A stretch of 64,000 nucleotides of DNA from Streptomyces silvae (GTDB lineage Bacteria; Actinomycetota; Actinomycetes; Streptomycetales; Streptomycetaceae), in assembly GCF_016745505.1 (NCBI RefSeq), contig NZ_JAERUC010000080.1, positions 88,805 through 152,804 on the forward strand, in the 5' to 3' direction. The notes below the pieces were generated by a model, which saw only the letters and a program-made list of their open reading frames with translations, was not told the origin of the DNA and did not search any database. Below, one piece after another: positions 13,756 through 27,221 of this stretch. A program made the translations under genes and the position numbers. Within the stretch, counting starts at the first letter, position 1, and each line of letters opens with the position of its first letter.

Positions 13756-14571
13756 CTACCAGGCGGGCGGGCTGGCTATGGAGCGCGCCAGGACGTCGTC
13801 GAGGACCCGGGCGGTCGTCTCGACGTCGTAGGTGGAGTTGTCGATGATCGGCAGCCCGGAGCCGTACCAGCCGGCCATGCGGCCGTGGATCCGGGCGACC
13901 TCCTCGTCGGAGAGTCTGCGGTTCCCGCTGCGTGCCGCGTTGCGCTCCAGGACGACCTCCAGGCCGGGCAGGAGGACCACGGGCAGCAGTCCCGGGCCCA
14001 CGTGGCGCTTCCAGCCGCCGAGGCCGACGACGGGCCGGTCGGGGAAGACGGCGTCGTCGAGGATGCAGGAGATGCCGTTGGCGAGGAAGTTACGGGCGGC
14101 GAAGCCGCAGGTGCGCCGGGCCAGGCGGTACTGCGCCTCGGAGTGGTCGTTCCAGCCGGCCTGCGGGTCGGCGAAGCCGGAGCAGACCCATTCGCGGACG
14201 TCGTCCAGGGAGACGTGCGCGGTGGGGACCCGGCGGCGGCCCGCCCAGAGCTTGGCGACCGTCGTCTTGCCGGCTCCGGCGGGCCCGATCAGCAGCACGG
14301 CCAGGGTCGCGGCGCCGGTGCCCGGCTCGGCGGGCGGCGCGGGCAGCGGCACGGGGCCGCCGGGCGGCAGCTGGATGTGCCCCGTGGTCTCCCGGGAGGG
14401 CGGCACGGGGGCGTGCTGGGGCGCGGGCGCCTGGGGCTGCGGCCCCGGTGCCATGGGAGGGGGCGGCGGCCCCGCTTGTCCGGGGTGGCCTGAGTGCTGG
14501 GCCTGGTGCGTCCACGGCCCGTTCCCGGGACCCTGGGGCGGCGGCAGCGGGGCCCCCACTGCGTGCTGCAT
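13756..14571 (-). CDS. P-loop ATPase/kinase-like protein with Pro-rich N-terminus
   Basis: About 271 aa from ATG 14569-14571, which has GGAG about 10 nt upstream (a 16-codon upstream extension is possible). Residues 1-85 are Pro/Gln/Gly-rich and probably disordered. A kinase-like P-loop domain follows with Walker A GPAGAGKTT and a downstream SLDDVREWV segment of the AAA_33 small-molecule/nucleic-acid kinase style. ILDDAVFP could supply the Walker B acid. The substrate is unknown. It lies between the M24 gene and aroQ. Confidence 0.8.
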   Translation of the reverse strand: MQHAVGAPLPPPQGPGNGPWTHQAQHSGHPGQAGPPPPPMAPGPQPQAPAPQHAPVPPSRETTGHIQLPPGGPVPLPAPPAEPGTGAATLAVLLIGPAGAGKTTVAKLWAGRRRVPTAHVSLDDVREWVCSGFADPQAGWNDHSEAQYRLARRTCGFAARNFLANGISCILDDAVFPDRPVVGLGGWKRHVGPGLLPVVLLPGLEVVLERNAARSGNRRLSDEEVARIHGRMAGWYGSGLPIIDNSTYDVETTARVLDDVLARSIASPPAW

Positions 14572-14690
14572 CCGGTGCCACTCCGTCTCGTGCAGGCAAC
14601 TGGCGCTGGTCGACGGCAACCGTACCTCCCCCGGCCGCCACGCTGTGAACGGGCGGGGGAGGCACGAAGTGCCCGGTGTCGGTCGGCCTG

Positions 14691-17958
<3,268 letters not shown>

Positions 17959-18106
17959 CGGTGCTCCTCATGCTCGCGCCTGTAACTGCAACGGCGCGAC
18001 CGGGTGCGCGGCCCTGGCCCGCCGCCCCCGATCCTCCCACGATCGGAAGGGCCGCCCTGCCGCCGGTCCAGCAGACGGACGGTGTCGGGCCCGTTTCCGG
18101 GCGGGT

Positions 18107-18940
18107 CTACCGGCCTTCCCGTGCCGCGAGCGCCTGCTCGCCCGCCGCGCGCATCACCGCGAGGGGCGCGGCGCGTCCGGTCATCTGTTCGACCTGGAGA
18201 ACCGCCTGGTGGACCAGGAGGTCGAGGCCGCCGACCACCGCTCCCCCGGCCGCCGACCAGCGTGCGGCGAGAGCCGTCGGCCAGGGCTCGTACAGCACGT
18301 CGAACAGGGTGCCGGGTGCCGTGGGGACCGCGTCCGCCAGTGTGTCCGTGGTGCCGGCCGGGGTGGTGGCGATCACCAGGGGGGCGCGCAGGGCCTCTGT
18401 GGCCTCCGCCCAGTCCGCGATCCTGACGTCCACACCGAGGCGTTCGCCCCAGCCACGCATCTCGTCGGCCCGCGCCGCGCTGCGCACGTAGGCGGTGACC
18501 GGTCCGGTGCAGACCACCGAGAGCGCGGCCAGCGCCGAGGAGGCCGTGGCACCGGCGCCCAGGACGGCGGCGGACTCGACCTTCTCGACCCCGCGTTCGT
18601 GCAGGGCGGCGACCATCCCGGGGATGTCCGTGTTGTCACCGAGGCGGCGGCCGTCCTCGGTGAACACGACCGTGTTGACCGCCTCGACCGAAGCCGCCGT
18701 ATCGCTGACGCTGTCCAGCAGCGGGATGATCGCCCGCTTGAGCGGCATGGTCAGGGAGAGCCCCGCCCAGGAGGAGTCCAGCCCCTCGACGAAGCCGGGG
18801 AGGGCCGCCTCGTCGACGTCGAAGCGCTCGTAAGACCAGTTCTCCAGGCCGAGCGCCGCGTACGCGGCGCGGTGCAGGGCCGGGGAGAGGGAGTGGGCGA
18901 TGGGCGAGCCGAGTACGGCGGCCCTGCGGGGTGTACTCAC
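18107..18940 (-). CDS. aroE: Shikimate dehydrogenase
   Basis: 277-aa NADP-dependent reductase of 3-dehydroshikimate. The substrate-binding motif GSPIAHSLSPALHRAAY and the catalytic Lys in LTMPLKRAI are present. NTDIPG supplies the catalytic Asp, and the Rossmann glycines are GAGATASS. The GTG start overlaps the mltG stop (GTGA), the common mltG-aroE pairing of actinobacteria. Confidence 0.95.
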   Translation of the reverse strand: MSTPRRAAVLGSPIAHSLSPALHRAAYAALGLENWSYERFDVDEAALPGFVEGLDSSWAGLSLTMPLKRAIIPLLDSVSDTAASVEAVNTVVFTEDGRRLGDNTDIPGMVAALHERGVEKVESAAVLGAGATASSALAALSVVCTGPVTAYVRSAARADEMRGWGERLGVDVRIADWAEATEALRAPLVIATTPAGTTDTLADAVPTAPGTLFDVLYEPWPTALAARWSAAGGAVVGGLDLLVHQAVLQVEQMTGRAAPLAVMRAAGEQALAAREGR

Positions 18941-20694
18941 TGGTCTGCCTTGTTCTCTTCGTACTTCTCGCGGTTGCGCTCGTGTTCCTTGTTCGTCACC
19001 GCGAACACGGTCTTGTCCTCGGTGACGGACACGAAGTAGTACCAGGGGCCGGGCGTGGGATTCATCGCCGAGTGCAGCGCATCCGCGCCCGGATTGGAGA
19101 TCGGGCCGAGCGGGAGTCCCTTGATGCTGTACGTGTTGTACGGGTCGTCGATCTTTCGCAGGTCGTCGACGGCACCCACATCCAGCGTGCTCTCGGCGCG
19201 GATGTAATTGATCGTCGAGTCGAATTCGAGCCTGCCGACGGTTTCGAGGTTGTCCGGCTTGAGCCGGTTGTAGACCACCCTCGCGACCTTGTCGAAGTCG
19301 TGCTTGTACTTGCCCTCTTTCTGGACCAGGCTCGCCACCGTGATGACGTCGAGCGGTGAGTCCAGATTCATCTTCTTCGCGTTCTGCTCGAGATCGAGCT
19401 TCCCGTATTCCTTGTTCGCCCGGGTCACCATCTTCTTCAGCACGTCCTCGGGCTTCGAACCCTTGGGGACCGCGTAAGCAGCGGGGAAAAGGAACCCTTC
19501 CAGCGGATCCTTGATCTTGGGATCGTCATCCGCCCATTCGGGCAGGCCGAGACTCTCGGCCTTCGTCTTCGCGATCCCCGCTGTGGTGCCGGTCTTCAGC
19601 TGGAGCCTTTTATCGATCTTCGCGTAGATATCGGAACTGCTCGTTCCCTCAGGAATGACCAGCGCATTCTGGCTCTTCGGGTCCAGCATCAACTCGATGG
19701 CACTGTCGGCGGACATCTCCTTCTTCAGGAGATAGACACCCGCCTGCAGGGACCCTCCCTTGGGATTCCCGTTCTGCGCCGAGACGAAGGCATCGACGGA
19801 CTTGACGACGCCCGCCTTCTTCAGGATGTTCGCGATCTCGTTGCCGAGAGCCCCCTCGGGGATCTCCACCTCGACCGACCCCGTGCCCGACCCCGCGTAG
19901 TCCGGCGCCTCGCCGAACTGGCTCTGGTAGTACGAGTACCCGACGTAGGCCACCCCGCCGAGGCCACCGACCAGGACCGCCGCGACGCCCAGGCAGGCGC
20001 AGCCGTTGCGGTTCTTCTTCTTGCCCTTGCCCCGGCGCTCGCCGCCGCCCCGGCGGGACTCGCGTGGGTCGTCGTCGTACTCGTCGTCCTCGTCCCGGGA
20101 ACGGGACCGGGAGCGCGAGTCACGGGTGTCGGCCGGTTCGTCGGCGCCCGTGAAGAAAGGATGCGTCTCCTCCTCCGGCACGTCCGGGTCCCAGTCCTGG
20201 CCCTGCTGACGCGCGGGCTCCTCGCGGTGGCCCGGGGGCTGCGGCGGGGGGTAGGCCTCGGGGGTGCCGTAGGGGTCCGCCTGTTCGCCGTAGCCGGGGT
20301 TGTTGTCGTACCGGGGCTGCTGCGCCCCGTACGGCATCGCCGCCTGCTGGCCGGTGTCCCAGCCGCCGTCGTACTGCGGCTGCTGGTGCGGCTGCTGGGC
20401 GTACGGGTCCTGCTGGTCATACGGGTCGTGCGGGGCGTGCTGCGGCTGCTGGGCGTAGGGGTCCTGCTGCTGGTACGGGTCCTGCTGCGCACCGTACGGC
20501 TGCTGGTGCTGCTGCTGGTACGGGTCCTGCTGGTAGCCCTGCTGGGCGTACGGGTCCTGCGCATAGGGCTGCTGCTGGCCTTCGTACTGGCCCTGGCCGT
20601 GGGCGGCCTGCCGGCCTGCCCATCCCTGGTCCCCGTACAAGGGGTCCTCGGGATGCCACGGTTCGGAGCCGGGGCCCCGGCCATACTCAGTCAT
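18937..20694 (-). CDS. mltG: Endolytic murein transglycosylase MltG
   Basis: 585-aa single-pass membrane enzyme that cuts nascent glycan strands and so terminates chain growth. Residues 1-165 form a low-complexity cytoplasmic tail with QDPY-type repeats (at 46, 56, 71, 77, 89 and 95). A strongly charged stretch (about 190-229) follows, then a membrane helix at 233-256, then the extracytoplasmic LysM-like and YceG catalytic domains. The catalytic Glu is at 460 in ASLVQKEGKYK. Codon use in the catalytic part is somewhat less G/C-extreme than in its neighbours. The tail could bind divisome or polar-growth partners; that is inference. Confidence 0.94.
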   Translation of the reverse strand: MTEYGRGPGSEPWHPEDPLYGDQGWAGRQAAHGQGQYEGQQQPYAQDPYAQQGYQQDPYQQQHQQPYGAQQDPYQQQDPYAQQPQHAPHDPYDQQDPYAQQPHQQPQYDGGWDTGQQAAMPYGAQQPRYDNNPGYGEQADPYGTPEAYPPPQPPGHREEPARQQGQDWDPDVPEEETHPFFTGADEPADTRDSRSRSRSRDEDDEYDDDPRESRRGGGERRGKGKKKNRNGCACLGVAAVLVGGLGGVAYVGYSYYQSQFGEAPDYAGSGTGSVEVEIPEGALGNEIANILKKAGVVKSVDAFVSAQNGNPKGGSLQAGVYLLKKEMSADSAIELMLDPKSQNALVIPEGTSSSDIYAKIDKRLQLKTGTTAGIAKTKAESLGLPEWADDDPKIKDPLEGFLFPAAYAVPKGSKPEDVLKKMVTRANKEYGKLDLEQNAKKMNLDSPLDVITVASLVQKEGKYKHDFDKVARVVYNRLKPDNLETVGRLEFDSTINYIRAESTLDVGAVDDLRKIDDPYNTYSIKGLPLGPISNPGADALHSAMNPTPGPWYYFVSVTEDKTVFAVTNKEHERNREKYEENKADQ

Positions 20695-20795
20695 CGATCC
20701 CCTTGAGCCGCGAGACGAACGCTCCGTCTCTTCGCTTTGCTGTGCGGTGTCTGTTCGAACACCGGCGCATCGCGCGGAACGTTACCGTATCGCGA

Positions 20796-21281
20796 TCAGA
20801 CAACCACTTCGACGCCCTCGCCCGGGGGGGTGCCTGACGCCCGTTCGGACTCCAGAGCGTTCTGGAGGATCACCACAGCGGCAGCCTGGTCGATGACAGA
20901 CCGGCCCTTCTTGGACTTCACGCCCGAAGCGCGCAGCCCCTGAGTGGCCGTCACTGTGGTCATCCTCTCGTCCAGAAGACGTACAGGAATCGGTGCGATG
21001 GCGCGGGCGAAGACCTGCGCGAAGGCACGGACCTTGGCGGCCGCCGGGCCTTCGCCGCCGCCCAGCGAACGGGGCAGGCCGACGATGACCTCGATCGGCT
21101 CGTACTCCTCGACGATCAGGCCGAGCCGCCGGTGGGCGGCCGGGACGTCGCGTCCCGGCACGGTCTCCACCGGCGTGGCGAGGATCCCGTCGGGGTCGCA
21201 CGAGGCGACCCCGATCCGGGCGTCACCGACGTCGATGGCGAGTCGGCGTCCACGGCGCATCTGCGACATGTCCGGCGTCAC
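20796..21281 (-). CDS. ruvX: Holliday junction resolvase-like protein RuvX (YqgF)
   Basis: 161-aa RNase H-like fold protein. It has the first acidic motif [12 protein letters not shown], the VGLPRSLGG block, LLDERMTTV, and the C-terminal acidic motif [11 protein letters not shown]. Family members take part in rRNA 3' processing and can cut junctions. The GTG start at 21281 overlaps the alaS stop as GTGA; an internal ATG at residue 8 is an alternative. It is co-transcribed with alaS and probably with mltG. Confidence 0.93.
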   Translation of the reverse strand: MTPDMSQMRRGRRLAIDVGDARIGVASCDPDGILATPVETVPGRDVPAAHRRLGLIVEEYEPIEVIVGLPRSLGGGEGPAAAKVRAFAQVFARAIAPIPVRLLDERMTTVTATQGLRASGVKSKKGRSVIDQAAAVVILQNALESERASGTPPGEGVEVVV

Positions 21282-23947
21282 GCCGTCTCGGTGACGAGGC
21301 GTTCGACAGCGGCGACGGCGTCACCGATGGCGTCCGGGTTCTGGCCGCCGCCCTGGGCGACGTCCGGCTTGCCGCCGCCGCCGCCACCGAGGGTCTTGGC
21401 GGCGGCGCGCACCAGCTCACCGGCCTTGAGGCCGCGCTCGCGGGCCGCCTCGTTGGTGGCGATGACGGTCAGCGGGCGGCCGTTGGCCGTGGTGAACAGG
21501 GCCACGACGGCCGGCCGGCCGCCCTGGATGCGCCCGCGCACGTCGAGGACCAGCTTGCGCAGGTCGTCGGCCGAGGTGCCGGACGGCACCTCTCCGGTGA
21601 CCAGGGCGACGCCGCGTACGTCCTTGGCGGACTCCACGAGCCCGGCGGCGGCCTGGAGGACCTTCTCCGCGCGGAACTTCTCGATCTCCTTCTCGGCGTC
21701 CTTCAGCTTGCCGAGCATGCCGGAGATCTTCTCGGGGAGCTCCTCGGGGCGGCCCTTGAGCAGCTCCTGGAGCTGGGCGACGACCGTGTGCTCCTTGGCG
21801 AGGAAGTTGTACGCGTCCACGCCGACCAGGGCCTCGATACGGCGGACACCCGAGCCGATGGAGGACTCACCGAGCAGCTTCACCAGGCCCAGCTGGGAGG
21901 TGTTGTGGACGTGGGTCCCGCCGCACAGCTCCTTGGAGAAGTCGCCGATGGTGACGACGCGGACCCGCTCGCCGTACTTCTCGCCGAACTCGGCGATGGC
22001 GCCCTGCTTCTTGGCGTCGTCGATGGACATGACCTCGGCCTGGACGTCGAGCTCCCGCGAGAGGACCTCGTTGATCTTCTGCTCGACGTCGGTGAGGACC
22101 GTGCCGGGTACGGCGGCGGGCGAGCCGAAGTCGAAGCGGAAGCGGCCCGGCGAGTTCTCCGAACCGGCCTGGGCGGCCGTGGGGCCGAGCGCGTCACGCA
22201 GCGCCTGGTGCGTGAGGTGCGTGGCGCTGTGGGCGCGGGCGATGGCACGGCGGCGGGTGACGTCGATGACGGCGAGGGCGGAGGAGCCGACCGTCACCTC
22301 GCCGACCTGGACCGAGCCCTTGTGCACCGAGACGCCGGGAACGGGCTGCTGCACGTCGCGGACCTGGATGACGGCGCCGGTGTCGAGCCGGATGCGCCCC
22401 TGGTCGGCGAGCTGGCCGCCGCCCTCGGCGTAGAACGGGGTGCGGTCGAGGACGACCTCGACCTCGTCGCCCTCGGTGGCGGCCGGCGAGGGCAGGCCGT
22501 CGACGAGCAGTCCGACGATGGTCGACTCGCCCTGGGTGGCGGTGTAGCCGGTGAACTCGGTGACGCCGGAGTTGTCGGCGACCTCACGGTAGGCGGACAG
22601 GTCGGCGTGCCCGGTCTTCTTGGCCTTGGCGTCGGCCTTGGCGCGCTCCCGCTGCTCCTTCATCAGGCGGCGGAAGCCGTCCTCGTCGACGGAGAGGCCC
22701 TGTTCGGCGGCCATCTCCAGCGTGAGGTCGATCGGGAAGCCCCAGGTGTCGTGGAGCAGGAACGCCTTGTCGCCGGCGAGGACCTTGCCGCCGGCGGCCT
22801 TGGTCTCGGTGACGGCGGTGTCGAGGATGTTCGTGCCGCCCTTGAGGGCCTTGAGGAAGGCGGCTTCCTCGGCGAGGGCGACCGTCTCGATGCGCTTGCG
22901 GTCGGTGATCAGCTCCGGGTACTGCTGCCCCATGGTGTCGACGACGACGTCGACGAGGTCGCGGACGACCGGGCCGGTGGCGCCCATGAGCCGCATGTTG
23001 CGGATGGCGCGGCGCATGATGCGGCGCAGGACGTAGCCACGGCCCTCGTTGCCGGGGGTGACGCCGTCGCCGATGAGCATGACCGACGTGCGGATGTGGT
23101 CGGCGACGACCCGCAGGGAGACGTCGGAGCCCTGCTCGGCGCCGTAGCGGACGCCGGTGAGCTCGGTGGCCTTGTCCATGACGACGCGCAGGGTGTCGGT
23201 CTCGTACATGTTCTGTACGCCCTGGAGGATCATGGCGAGGCGCTCGAGACCGAGGCCCGTGTCGATGTTCTTCGAGGGCAGGTCACCGAGGATCGGGAAG
23301 TCCTCCTTGCCGTCGCCGGCGCCCCGCTCGTACTGCATGAAGACGAGGTTCCAGATCTCCACGTACCGCTCGTCGTTGACGGCGGGGCCGCCCTCGACGC
23401 CGAACTCCGGGCCGCGGTCGTAGTTGATCTCGGAACACGGGCCGCAGGGGCCGGGGACGCCCATGGACCAGAAGTTGTCCTTCTTGCCCAGGCGCTGGAT
23501 GCGCTCGGCCGGGACGCCGATCTTCTCGCGCCAGATCTGCTCGGCCTCGTCGTCGTCCAGGTAGACCGTGATCCAGAGGCGCTCCGGGTCGAGGCCGAAG
23601 CCGCCGTCCGCCACGGAGTTGGTGAGGGCCTCCCAGGCGAACTGGATGGCCCCTTCCTTGAAGTAGTCCCCGAAGGAGAAGTTGCCGCACATCTGGAAGA
23701 ACGTGCCGTGCCGGGTGGTCTTGCCGACCTCTTCGATGTCCGGCGTACGCACGCACTTCTGCACGCTGGTGACGCGCGGAGCGGGCGGCTTGACCTCGCC
23801 GAGGAAGTAGGGCTTGAAGGGAACCATGCCCGCGGGGACCAGCAGCAGAGTCGGGTCGTCCGCGATGAGCGACGCCGAAGGCACGACGGTGTGACCGCGC
23901 TCCTCGAAGAAGCTCAGCCAGCGGCGGCGAATTTCAGCCGACTCCAT
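21278..23947 (-). CDS. alaS: Alanyl-tRNA synthetase
   Basis: 889-aa class II synthetase. The N-terminal catalytic core (about 1-260) is followed by the tRNA-recognition domain. The editing domain has zinc-site motifs [11 protein letters not shown] and CGGTHVHNT. The C-terminal DHHA1-like domain ends with a Gly-rich [15 protein letters not shown], the canonical C-Ala feature. The ATG start overlaps the preceding stop by one base (TGATG). Confidence 0.98.
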   Translation of the reverse strand: MESAEIRRRWLSFFEERGHTVVPSASLIADDPTLLLVPAGMVPFKPYFLGEVKPPAPRVTSVQKCVRTPDIEEVGKTTRHGTFFQMCGNFSFGDYFKEGAIQFAWEALTNSVADGGFGLDPERLWITVYLDDDEAEQIWREKIGVPAERIQRLGKKDNFWSMGVPGPCGPCSEINYDRGPEFGVEGGPAVNDERYVEIWNLVFMQYERGAGDGKEDFPILGDLPSKNIDTGLGLERLAMILQGVQNMYETDTLRVVMDKATELTGVRYGAEQGSDVSLRVVADHIRTSVMLIGDGVTPGNEGRGYVLRRIMRRAIRNMRLMGATGPVVRDLVDVVVDTMGQQYPELITDRKRIETVALAEEAAFLKALKGGTNILDTAVTETKAAGGKVLAGDKAFLLHDTWGFPIDLTLEMAAEQGLSVDEDGFRRLMKEQRERAKADAKAKKTGHADLSAYREVADNSGVTEFTGYTATQGESTIVGLLVDGLPSPAATEGDEVEVVLDRTPFYAEGGGQLADQGRIRLDTGAVIQVRDVQQPVPGVSVHKGSVQVGEVTVGSSALAVIDVTRRRAIARAHSATHLTHQALRDALGPTAAQAGSENSPGRFRFDFGSPAAVPGTVLTDVEQKINEVLSRELDVQAEVMSIDDAKKQGAIAEFGEKYGERVRVVTIGDFSKELCGGTHVHNTSQLGLVKLLGESSIGSGVRRIEALVGVDAYNFLAKEHTVVAQLQELLKGRPEELPEKISGMLGKLKDAEKEIEKFRAEKVLQAAAGLVESAKDVRGVALVTGEVPSGTSADDLRKLVLDVRGRIQGGRPAVVALFTTANGRPLTVIATNEAARERGLKAGELVRAAAKTLGGGGGGKPDVAQGGGQNPDAIGDAVAAVERLVTETA

Positions 23948-24243
23948 CAGTAGTCCTCATTCCGGTTGTTCGGGTTGTAGGGGAGTGTGCGGTGGAGGGC
24001 CGGTTCGGGTTCGGCGGGTGCCTCGATACCGAGGGCGCCGCCCAGTTCGGCCTCGCGCCTGACCATGCCCTCGCGGACGTCGAGGGCGAAGTCCTTCAGC
24101 TTGTGACCCGCTTCGAGCGCCTTGTCGGCGGCCTGCGCCGCGAGGCTCTCGGGGGTCAGCTGGCGGATCTTGCGGTTGACCTTGGTGGTGGCCCAGACAC
24201 CGGCGGCTGCGCCGGCGGTGAACCAGAACGTACGGCGGAACAT
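23947..24243 (-). CDS. DUF6167-type small membrane-associated protein
   Basis: 98 aa from ATG 24241-24243 ([15 protein letters not shown]); an in-frame GTG 8 codons earlier lies inside the upstream gene. One N-terminal hydrophobic helix (about 4-22) precedes a basic KVNRKIRQL and an amphipathic helical region with DUF6167 character. Function is unknown. It sits between a DUF948 gene and alaS, is conserved in that place in streptomycetes as far as I recall, and is translationally linked to alaS. Confidence 0.8.
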   Translation of the reverse strand: MFRRTFWFTAGAAAGVWATTKVNRKIRQLTPESLAAQAADKALEAGHKLKDFALDVREGMVRREAELGGALGIEAPAEPEPALHRTLPYNPNNRNEDY

Positions 24244-24250
24244 CGCTGGT

Positions 24251-24715
24251 TCAGTCCTTCTGTCCACGGGAGCTGCGGCCGTTCCGCTTCCTGTCGCGGG
24301 CGGACGGCACGGTACGGCCGACGATCACGGTGCGGCGGGAGGTCCGGCGGGCCGGTTCGGGCTCCGCGGCGGTGCGGCGGCCGATCGCCTGCCGCACCCC
24401 GTAGCCGAACGCGGCCACCTTCACGAGCGGGCCGCCGAACGTCGACGCGACGGTGGTGGAGAGCGCCGAGGCGTTGGAGGTGACCTCCTGGACGTCGCTC
24501 GCGATGGCGTCGACCTTGTCCAGCTGGGTCTGCGCGGAGCGCAGCGTCGCGGAGGCGTCGGCGAGCAGCGGGACCGCCTGCTCCGTCACGTCCGCCACCA
24601 GCGCGGTGGTCGCCCTGAGCGTCTGGGCCAGTCTCACCAGTACCACGGCGAGGAAGGACACCAGGATCGCCCAGAAGACAGCCACCAGGATGCCGGCCAC
24701 CTCTCCACCGGACAC
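24251..24715 (-). CDS. DUF948 domain membrane protein
   Basis: 154 aa from GTG 24713-24715 (VSGGEVAGILVAVFWAILV). An upstream ATG at 24743-24745 with a better purine-rich site would add 10 residues. An N-terminal transmembrane helix (about 6-27) is followed by a long heptad-like amphipathic helix (about 30-95) typical of DUF948 and methyl-accepting-like coiled coils. The C-terminus is basic. Function is unknown; it begins the operon DUF948-DUF6167-alaS-ruvX. Confidence 0.8.
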   Translation of the reverse strand: MSGGEVAGILVAVFWAILVSFLAVVLVRLAQTLRATTALVADVTEQAVPLLADASATLRSAQTQLDKVDAIASDVQEVTSNASALSTTVASTFGGPLVKVAAFGYGVRQAIGRRTAAEPEPARRTSRRTVIVGRTVPSARDRKRNGRSSRGQKD

Positions 24716-24915
24716 AGTGCACCGCTCTCTGCTCGTCGCCCGCATCGGCCGGGACCTCTCCCGGCCGGTGTCTGCCTGTCACGGCTCGGCCGGTGCGTGC
24801 TGCCACCCCTGCCGATCGTCGTCACCCGAGCCTATCGCGCCGGGCGTCGCACCCCGTACCGCATTACGGGCGCGGGGCGCGGGTCCTGGGGGCGGGGAGA
24901 TTGTACGGAGAGCTT

Positions 24916-27207
24916 ATGTGCCAGTACTCTGCGTGTTTCATGCGACGCCCTCAGCGCCCCTCCCCCGTGCCCGACGACGCGGAGCCCGCCCCCGTACGCG
25001 GAAATCTCCCGGCGGAGCTGAACGCCTTCGTGGGACGCGACGACGAACTGACCGGGATCGAGCCGCTGCTGCGGGAGTCGAGGCTCGTCACCGTGGCCGG
25101 GGTCGCCGGGGTCGGCAAGTCCCGCTTCGTGACCAGGGCGGCCGCCCTGATGGAGAAACGGTACTGCCATGGTGTCTGGCTGGCGGAGCTGTCGGCCGTC
25201 CAGGACCCGGAGCTGCTCGAACACGCCCTGGTCGACGCCCTGGGCCTCACCGACCACACGGGCAGGCCGCCGCGCGCCGTCCTGGTCGAGCACTGCGCGG
25301 GGCGCCGACTGCTGCTCGTGATCGACGGCTTCGAGCACCTCGCCGACGCGTGCGCCGGTCTCGTACGGGAGCTGCTCCGCCGGGCGCCCCGCCTCCAAGT
25401 CCTCGCCGCCGGGCGCCGCCCCCTGCGGGTCGACGGCGAACTCACCTACCCGCTGATGCCGATGAACGACGACGACGCCCTGGAGCTCTTCGCCCGGCGC
25501 GCCGCGGCGGTGCGCCCCGGGTTCGTACTGACGGGCGCCGACCGGGAGACCGCGCGCGAGCTCTGCCGCCGTCTCGACGGCATCCCGCTGGCCCTGGAGC
25601 TGGCCGCGGGACGGCTGCGGGCCCTGACGATGGAGCAGGTGCTGCACCGTCTCGACGACCGCTTCCGGCTGCTGACCGGAGGCAGTCCGAGCGCGCTCCC
25701 CCGCCACCAGACGCTGCGTACGGCCATCGGCTGGAGCCATGAGCTGTGCGCTCCCGAGCAGCGGCTGCTGTGGGCGCGGCTCTCGGTGTTCGCCGGGCAG
25801 TTCGACCTGGAGGCCGTCGAGTACATCTGCAGCGGTCCGGGACTGCCGGCCGACTCCGTGCTGGACGTGCTGGACGAACTGCTGGCGCAGTCCGTGGTGC
25901 TGCGCGAGGACTCCCCCGTCGGCAGCCGCTACCGGCTGCTGGACACCGTGCGGGAGTACGGCGCCGAGTGGCTGCGGGCGACCGGGGACGCGGAGCGGCT
26001 GCGCCGCAGGCACCGGGACTGGTACCTGGGGCTCGCCACCTGGTGCGAGCTCGACTGGTTCAGCCCCCGGCAGGCGGAGGCGGCCGCCCGGGTCGACAGC
26101 GAGCTGCCCAACCTCCGCCGCGCGATGGAGTGCTCGATGGAGAGCCCGGAGGAGGTCCATCTCGCCCAGTACCTGGCGGGCACGCTCTGGTTCTACTGGG
26201 TGGGGTGCGGGCGGCTCTCGGAGGGCCGCCACTGGCTGGATCACGTCCTGGAGGCGGAGTCCCCGTACGACCACTCGCGGCTGAAGGCCCTGTGGGTCCT
26301 CGGGTACGTCTCCGTGCTCCAGGGGGATCCGGTCGGCGCGGTGTCGGCTCTTCAGGAGTGCCGCGAGGAGGGTGAGCGCGCGGGCGACGCCACCGCCGTG
26401 GCCTATGCCGTGCACCGCACGGGCTGCCTCTCGATCGTCACGGACGACCCGGTGCGCGCGGAGGAGCTGCTGCGCGAGGCGCTCGGACGCTACCGGGAGA
26501 TCGGCGAGCTGAACAGCAATGTGCTGATGGCCCAGGTCGAGCTGGGTATGGCCGTGGCGTTCCGCGGGGATCTGGAGGCTGCCGCGGCGATCTGCGGCGA
26601 GGTCCGCGAGATCTGCGAGGACCACGGCGAGCGGTGGGCCCTGGCCTACGCGCTGTACGTCCTGGGCTTCGCCGCGCTGCGGACCGGGGAGGACGGGCGG
26701 GCGCGCCGGATGCTCGGGGAGGCGCTGTCCATCGCGCACGCCTTCCACGATCTGCTGGGCACGGTCCTGGCGCTGGAGCTGCTGGCCCTCATCACGGCGG
26801 TGGAGGGCGATGCGGCGGAGGCGGCGGTGCTCCAGGGCGTGGCGGACCGGATCTGGCCCTCGGTGGGCCTGCCGCTGTTCGGATCCGTGCACTACGGGAG
26901 GCCGAGGGCCGAGTGCGAGGAGCGGGCGAGGGCGGAGCTCGGCGACGCGCGGTACGAGGCGGAGCGGCGCTCGGGCCGCCGGCTGGACGCGAGGGCCGCC
27001 GTGGCCCGGGCGCTCGGAGGCGGTACGGGCACGGGCGGGATCCCGGCGGCCGACGGGAGCGCGGCCCCGGAACCGGAGGGCGAGGGCGCGGACCCCGCGG
27101 GCGACGGGACCGCGGTGGAGGGCGCGTCCGGGGCAGCGGTGGCCGGGGAGAAGCGAAGGCCCGCCGTCTCCCGTACGACAGGGAGGGGCGGGCCCGAGCT
27201 CGGTTGA
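24916..27207 (+). CDS. AAA/NB-ARC-type ATPase with TPR-like repeats (regulator-like)
   Basis: About 763 aa from ATG 24916, which has GGAGAG 5 nt upstream; the longer frame upstream lacks support. The P-loop GVAGVGKS (62-69) and Walker B VIDGFEH head an NTPase module of the AfsR/LuxR-regulator type. A helical TPR-like region (about 380-690) follows. No SARP, LuxR or other DNA-binding domain is visible at either end. The C-terminal 60 residues are low-complexity Gly/Ala/Glu. It may act as a signal-sensing partner; its targets are unknown. Confidence 0.82.
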   Translation: MCQYSACFMRRPQRPSPVPDDAEPAPVRGNLPAELNAFVGRDDELTGIEPLLRESRLVTVAGVAGVGKSRFVTRAAALMEKRYCHGVWLAELSAVQDPELLEHALVDALGLTDHTGRPPRAVLVEHCAGRRLLLVIDGFEHLADACAGLVRELLRRAPRLQVLAAGRRPLRVDGELTYPLMPMNDDDALELFARRAAAVRPGFVLTGADRETARELCRRLDGIPLALELAAGRLRALTMEQVLHRLDDRFRLLTGGSPSALPRHQTLRTAIGWSHELCAPEQRLLWARLSVFAGQFDLEAVEYICSGPGLPADSVLDVLDELLAQSVVLREDSPVGSRYRLLDTVREYGAEWLRATGDAERLRRRHRDWYLGLATWCELDWFSPRQAEAAARVDSELPNLRRAMECSMESPEEVHLAQYLAGTLWFYWVGCGRLSEGRHWLDHVLEAESPYDHSRLKALWVLGYVSVLQGDPVGAVSALQECREEGERAGDATAVAYAVHRTGCLSIVTDDPVRAEELLREALGRYREIGELNSNVLMAQVELGMAVAFRGDLEAAAAICGEVREICEDHGERWALAYALYVLGFAALRTGEDGRARRMLGEALSIAHAFHDLLGTVLALELLALITAVEGDAAEAAVLQGVADRIWPSVGLPLFGSVHYGRPRAECEERARAELGDARYEAERRSGRRLDARAAVARALGGGTGTGGIPAADGSAAPEPEGEGADPAGDGTAVEGASGAAVAGEKRRPAVSRTTGRGGPELG
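27158..27194 (-). terminator. Hairpin serving the rpsD 3' end
   Basis: GGCCCGC (27158-27164) pairs with GCGGGCC (27188-27194), and CTCCC (27168-27172) with GGGAG (27181-27185), around an 8-nt loop. It lies inside the last codons of the convergent ATPase gene and 28 nt beyond the rpsD stop. It probably ends transcription from rpsD and perhaps from both sides. Confidence 0.55.
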
Positions 27208-27221
27208 GAGCTACGCCTGGA

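Noticed and set aside
20330..20600. Short direct repeats resembling a CRISPR or minisatellite
   Set aside because: The repeats are 3-base periodic, encode QDPY units in mltG and have no constant repeat/spacer pattern.
20161..20706. 181-codon Leu/Val-rich plus-strand frame resembling a membrane protein
   Set aside because: It is the complement of the QDPY repeat codons of mltG, which produce hydrophobic-looking antisense codons.
20740..20775. LexA/SOS-box candidate (TGTTCGAACA) upstream of mltG
   Set aside because: The half-site order is the reverse of the actinobacterial LexA consensus (TCGAAC spaced from GTTCGA) and there is no spacer.
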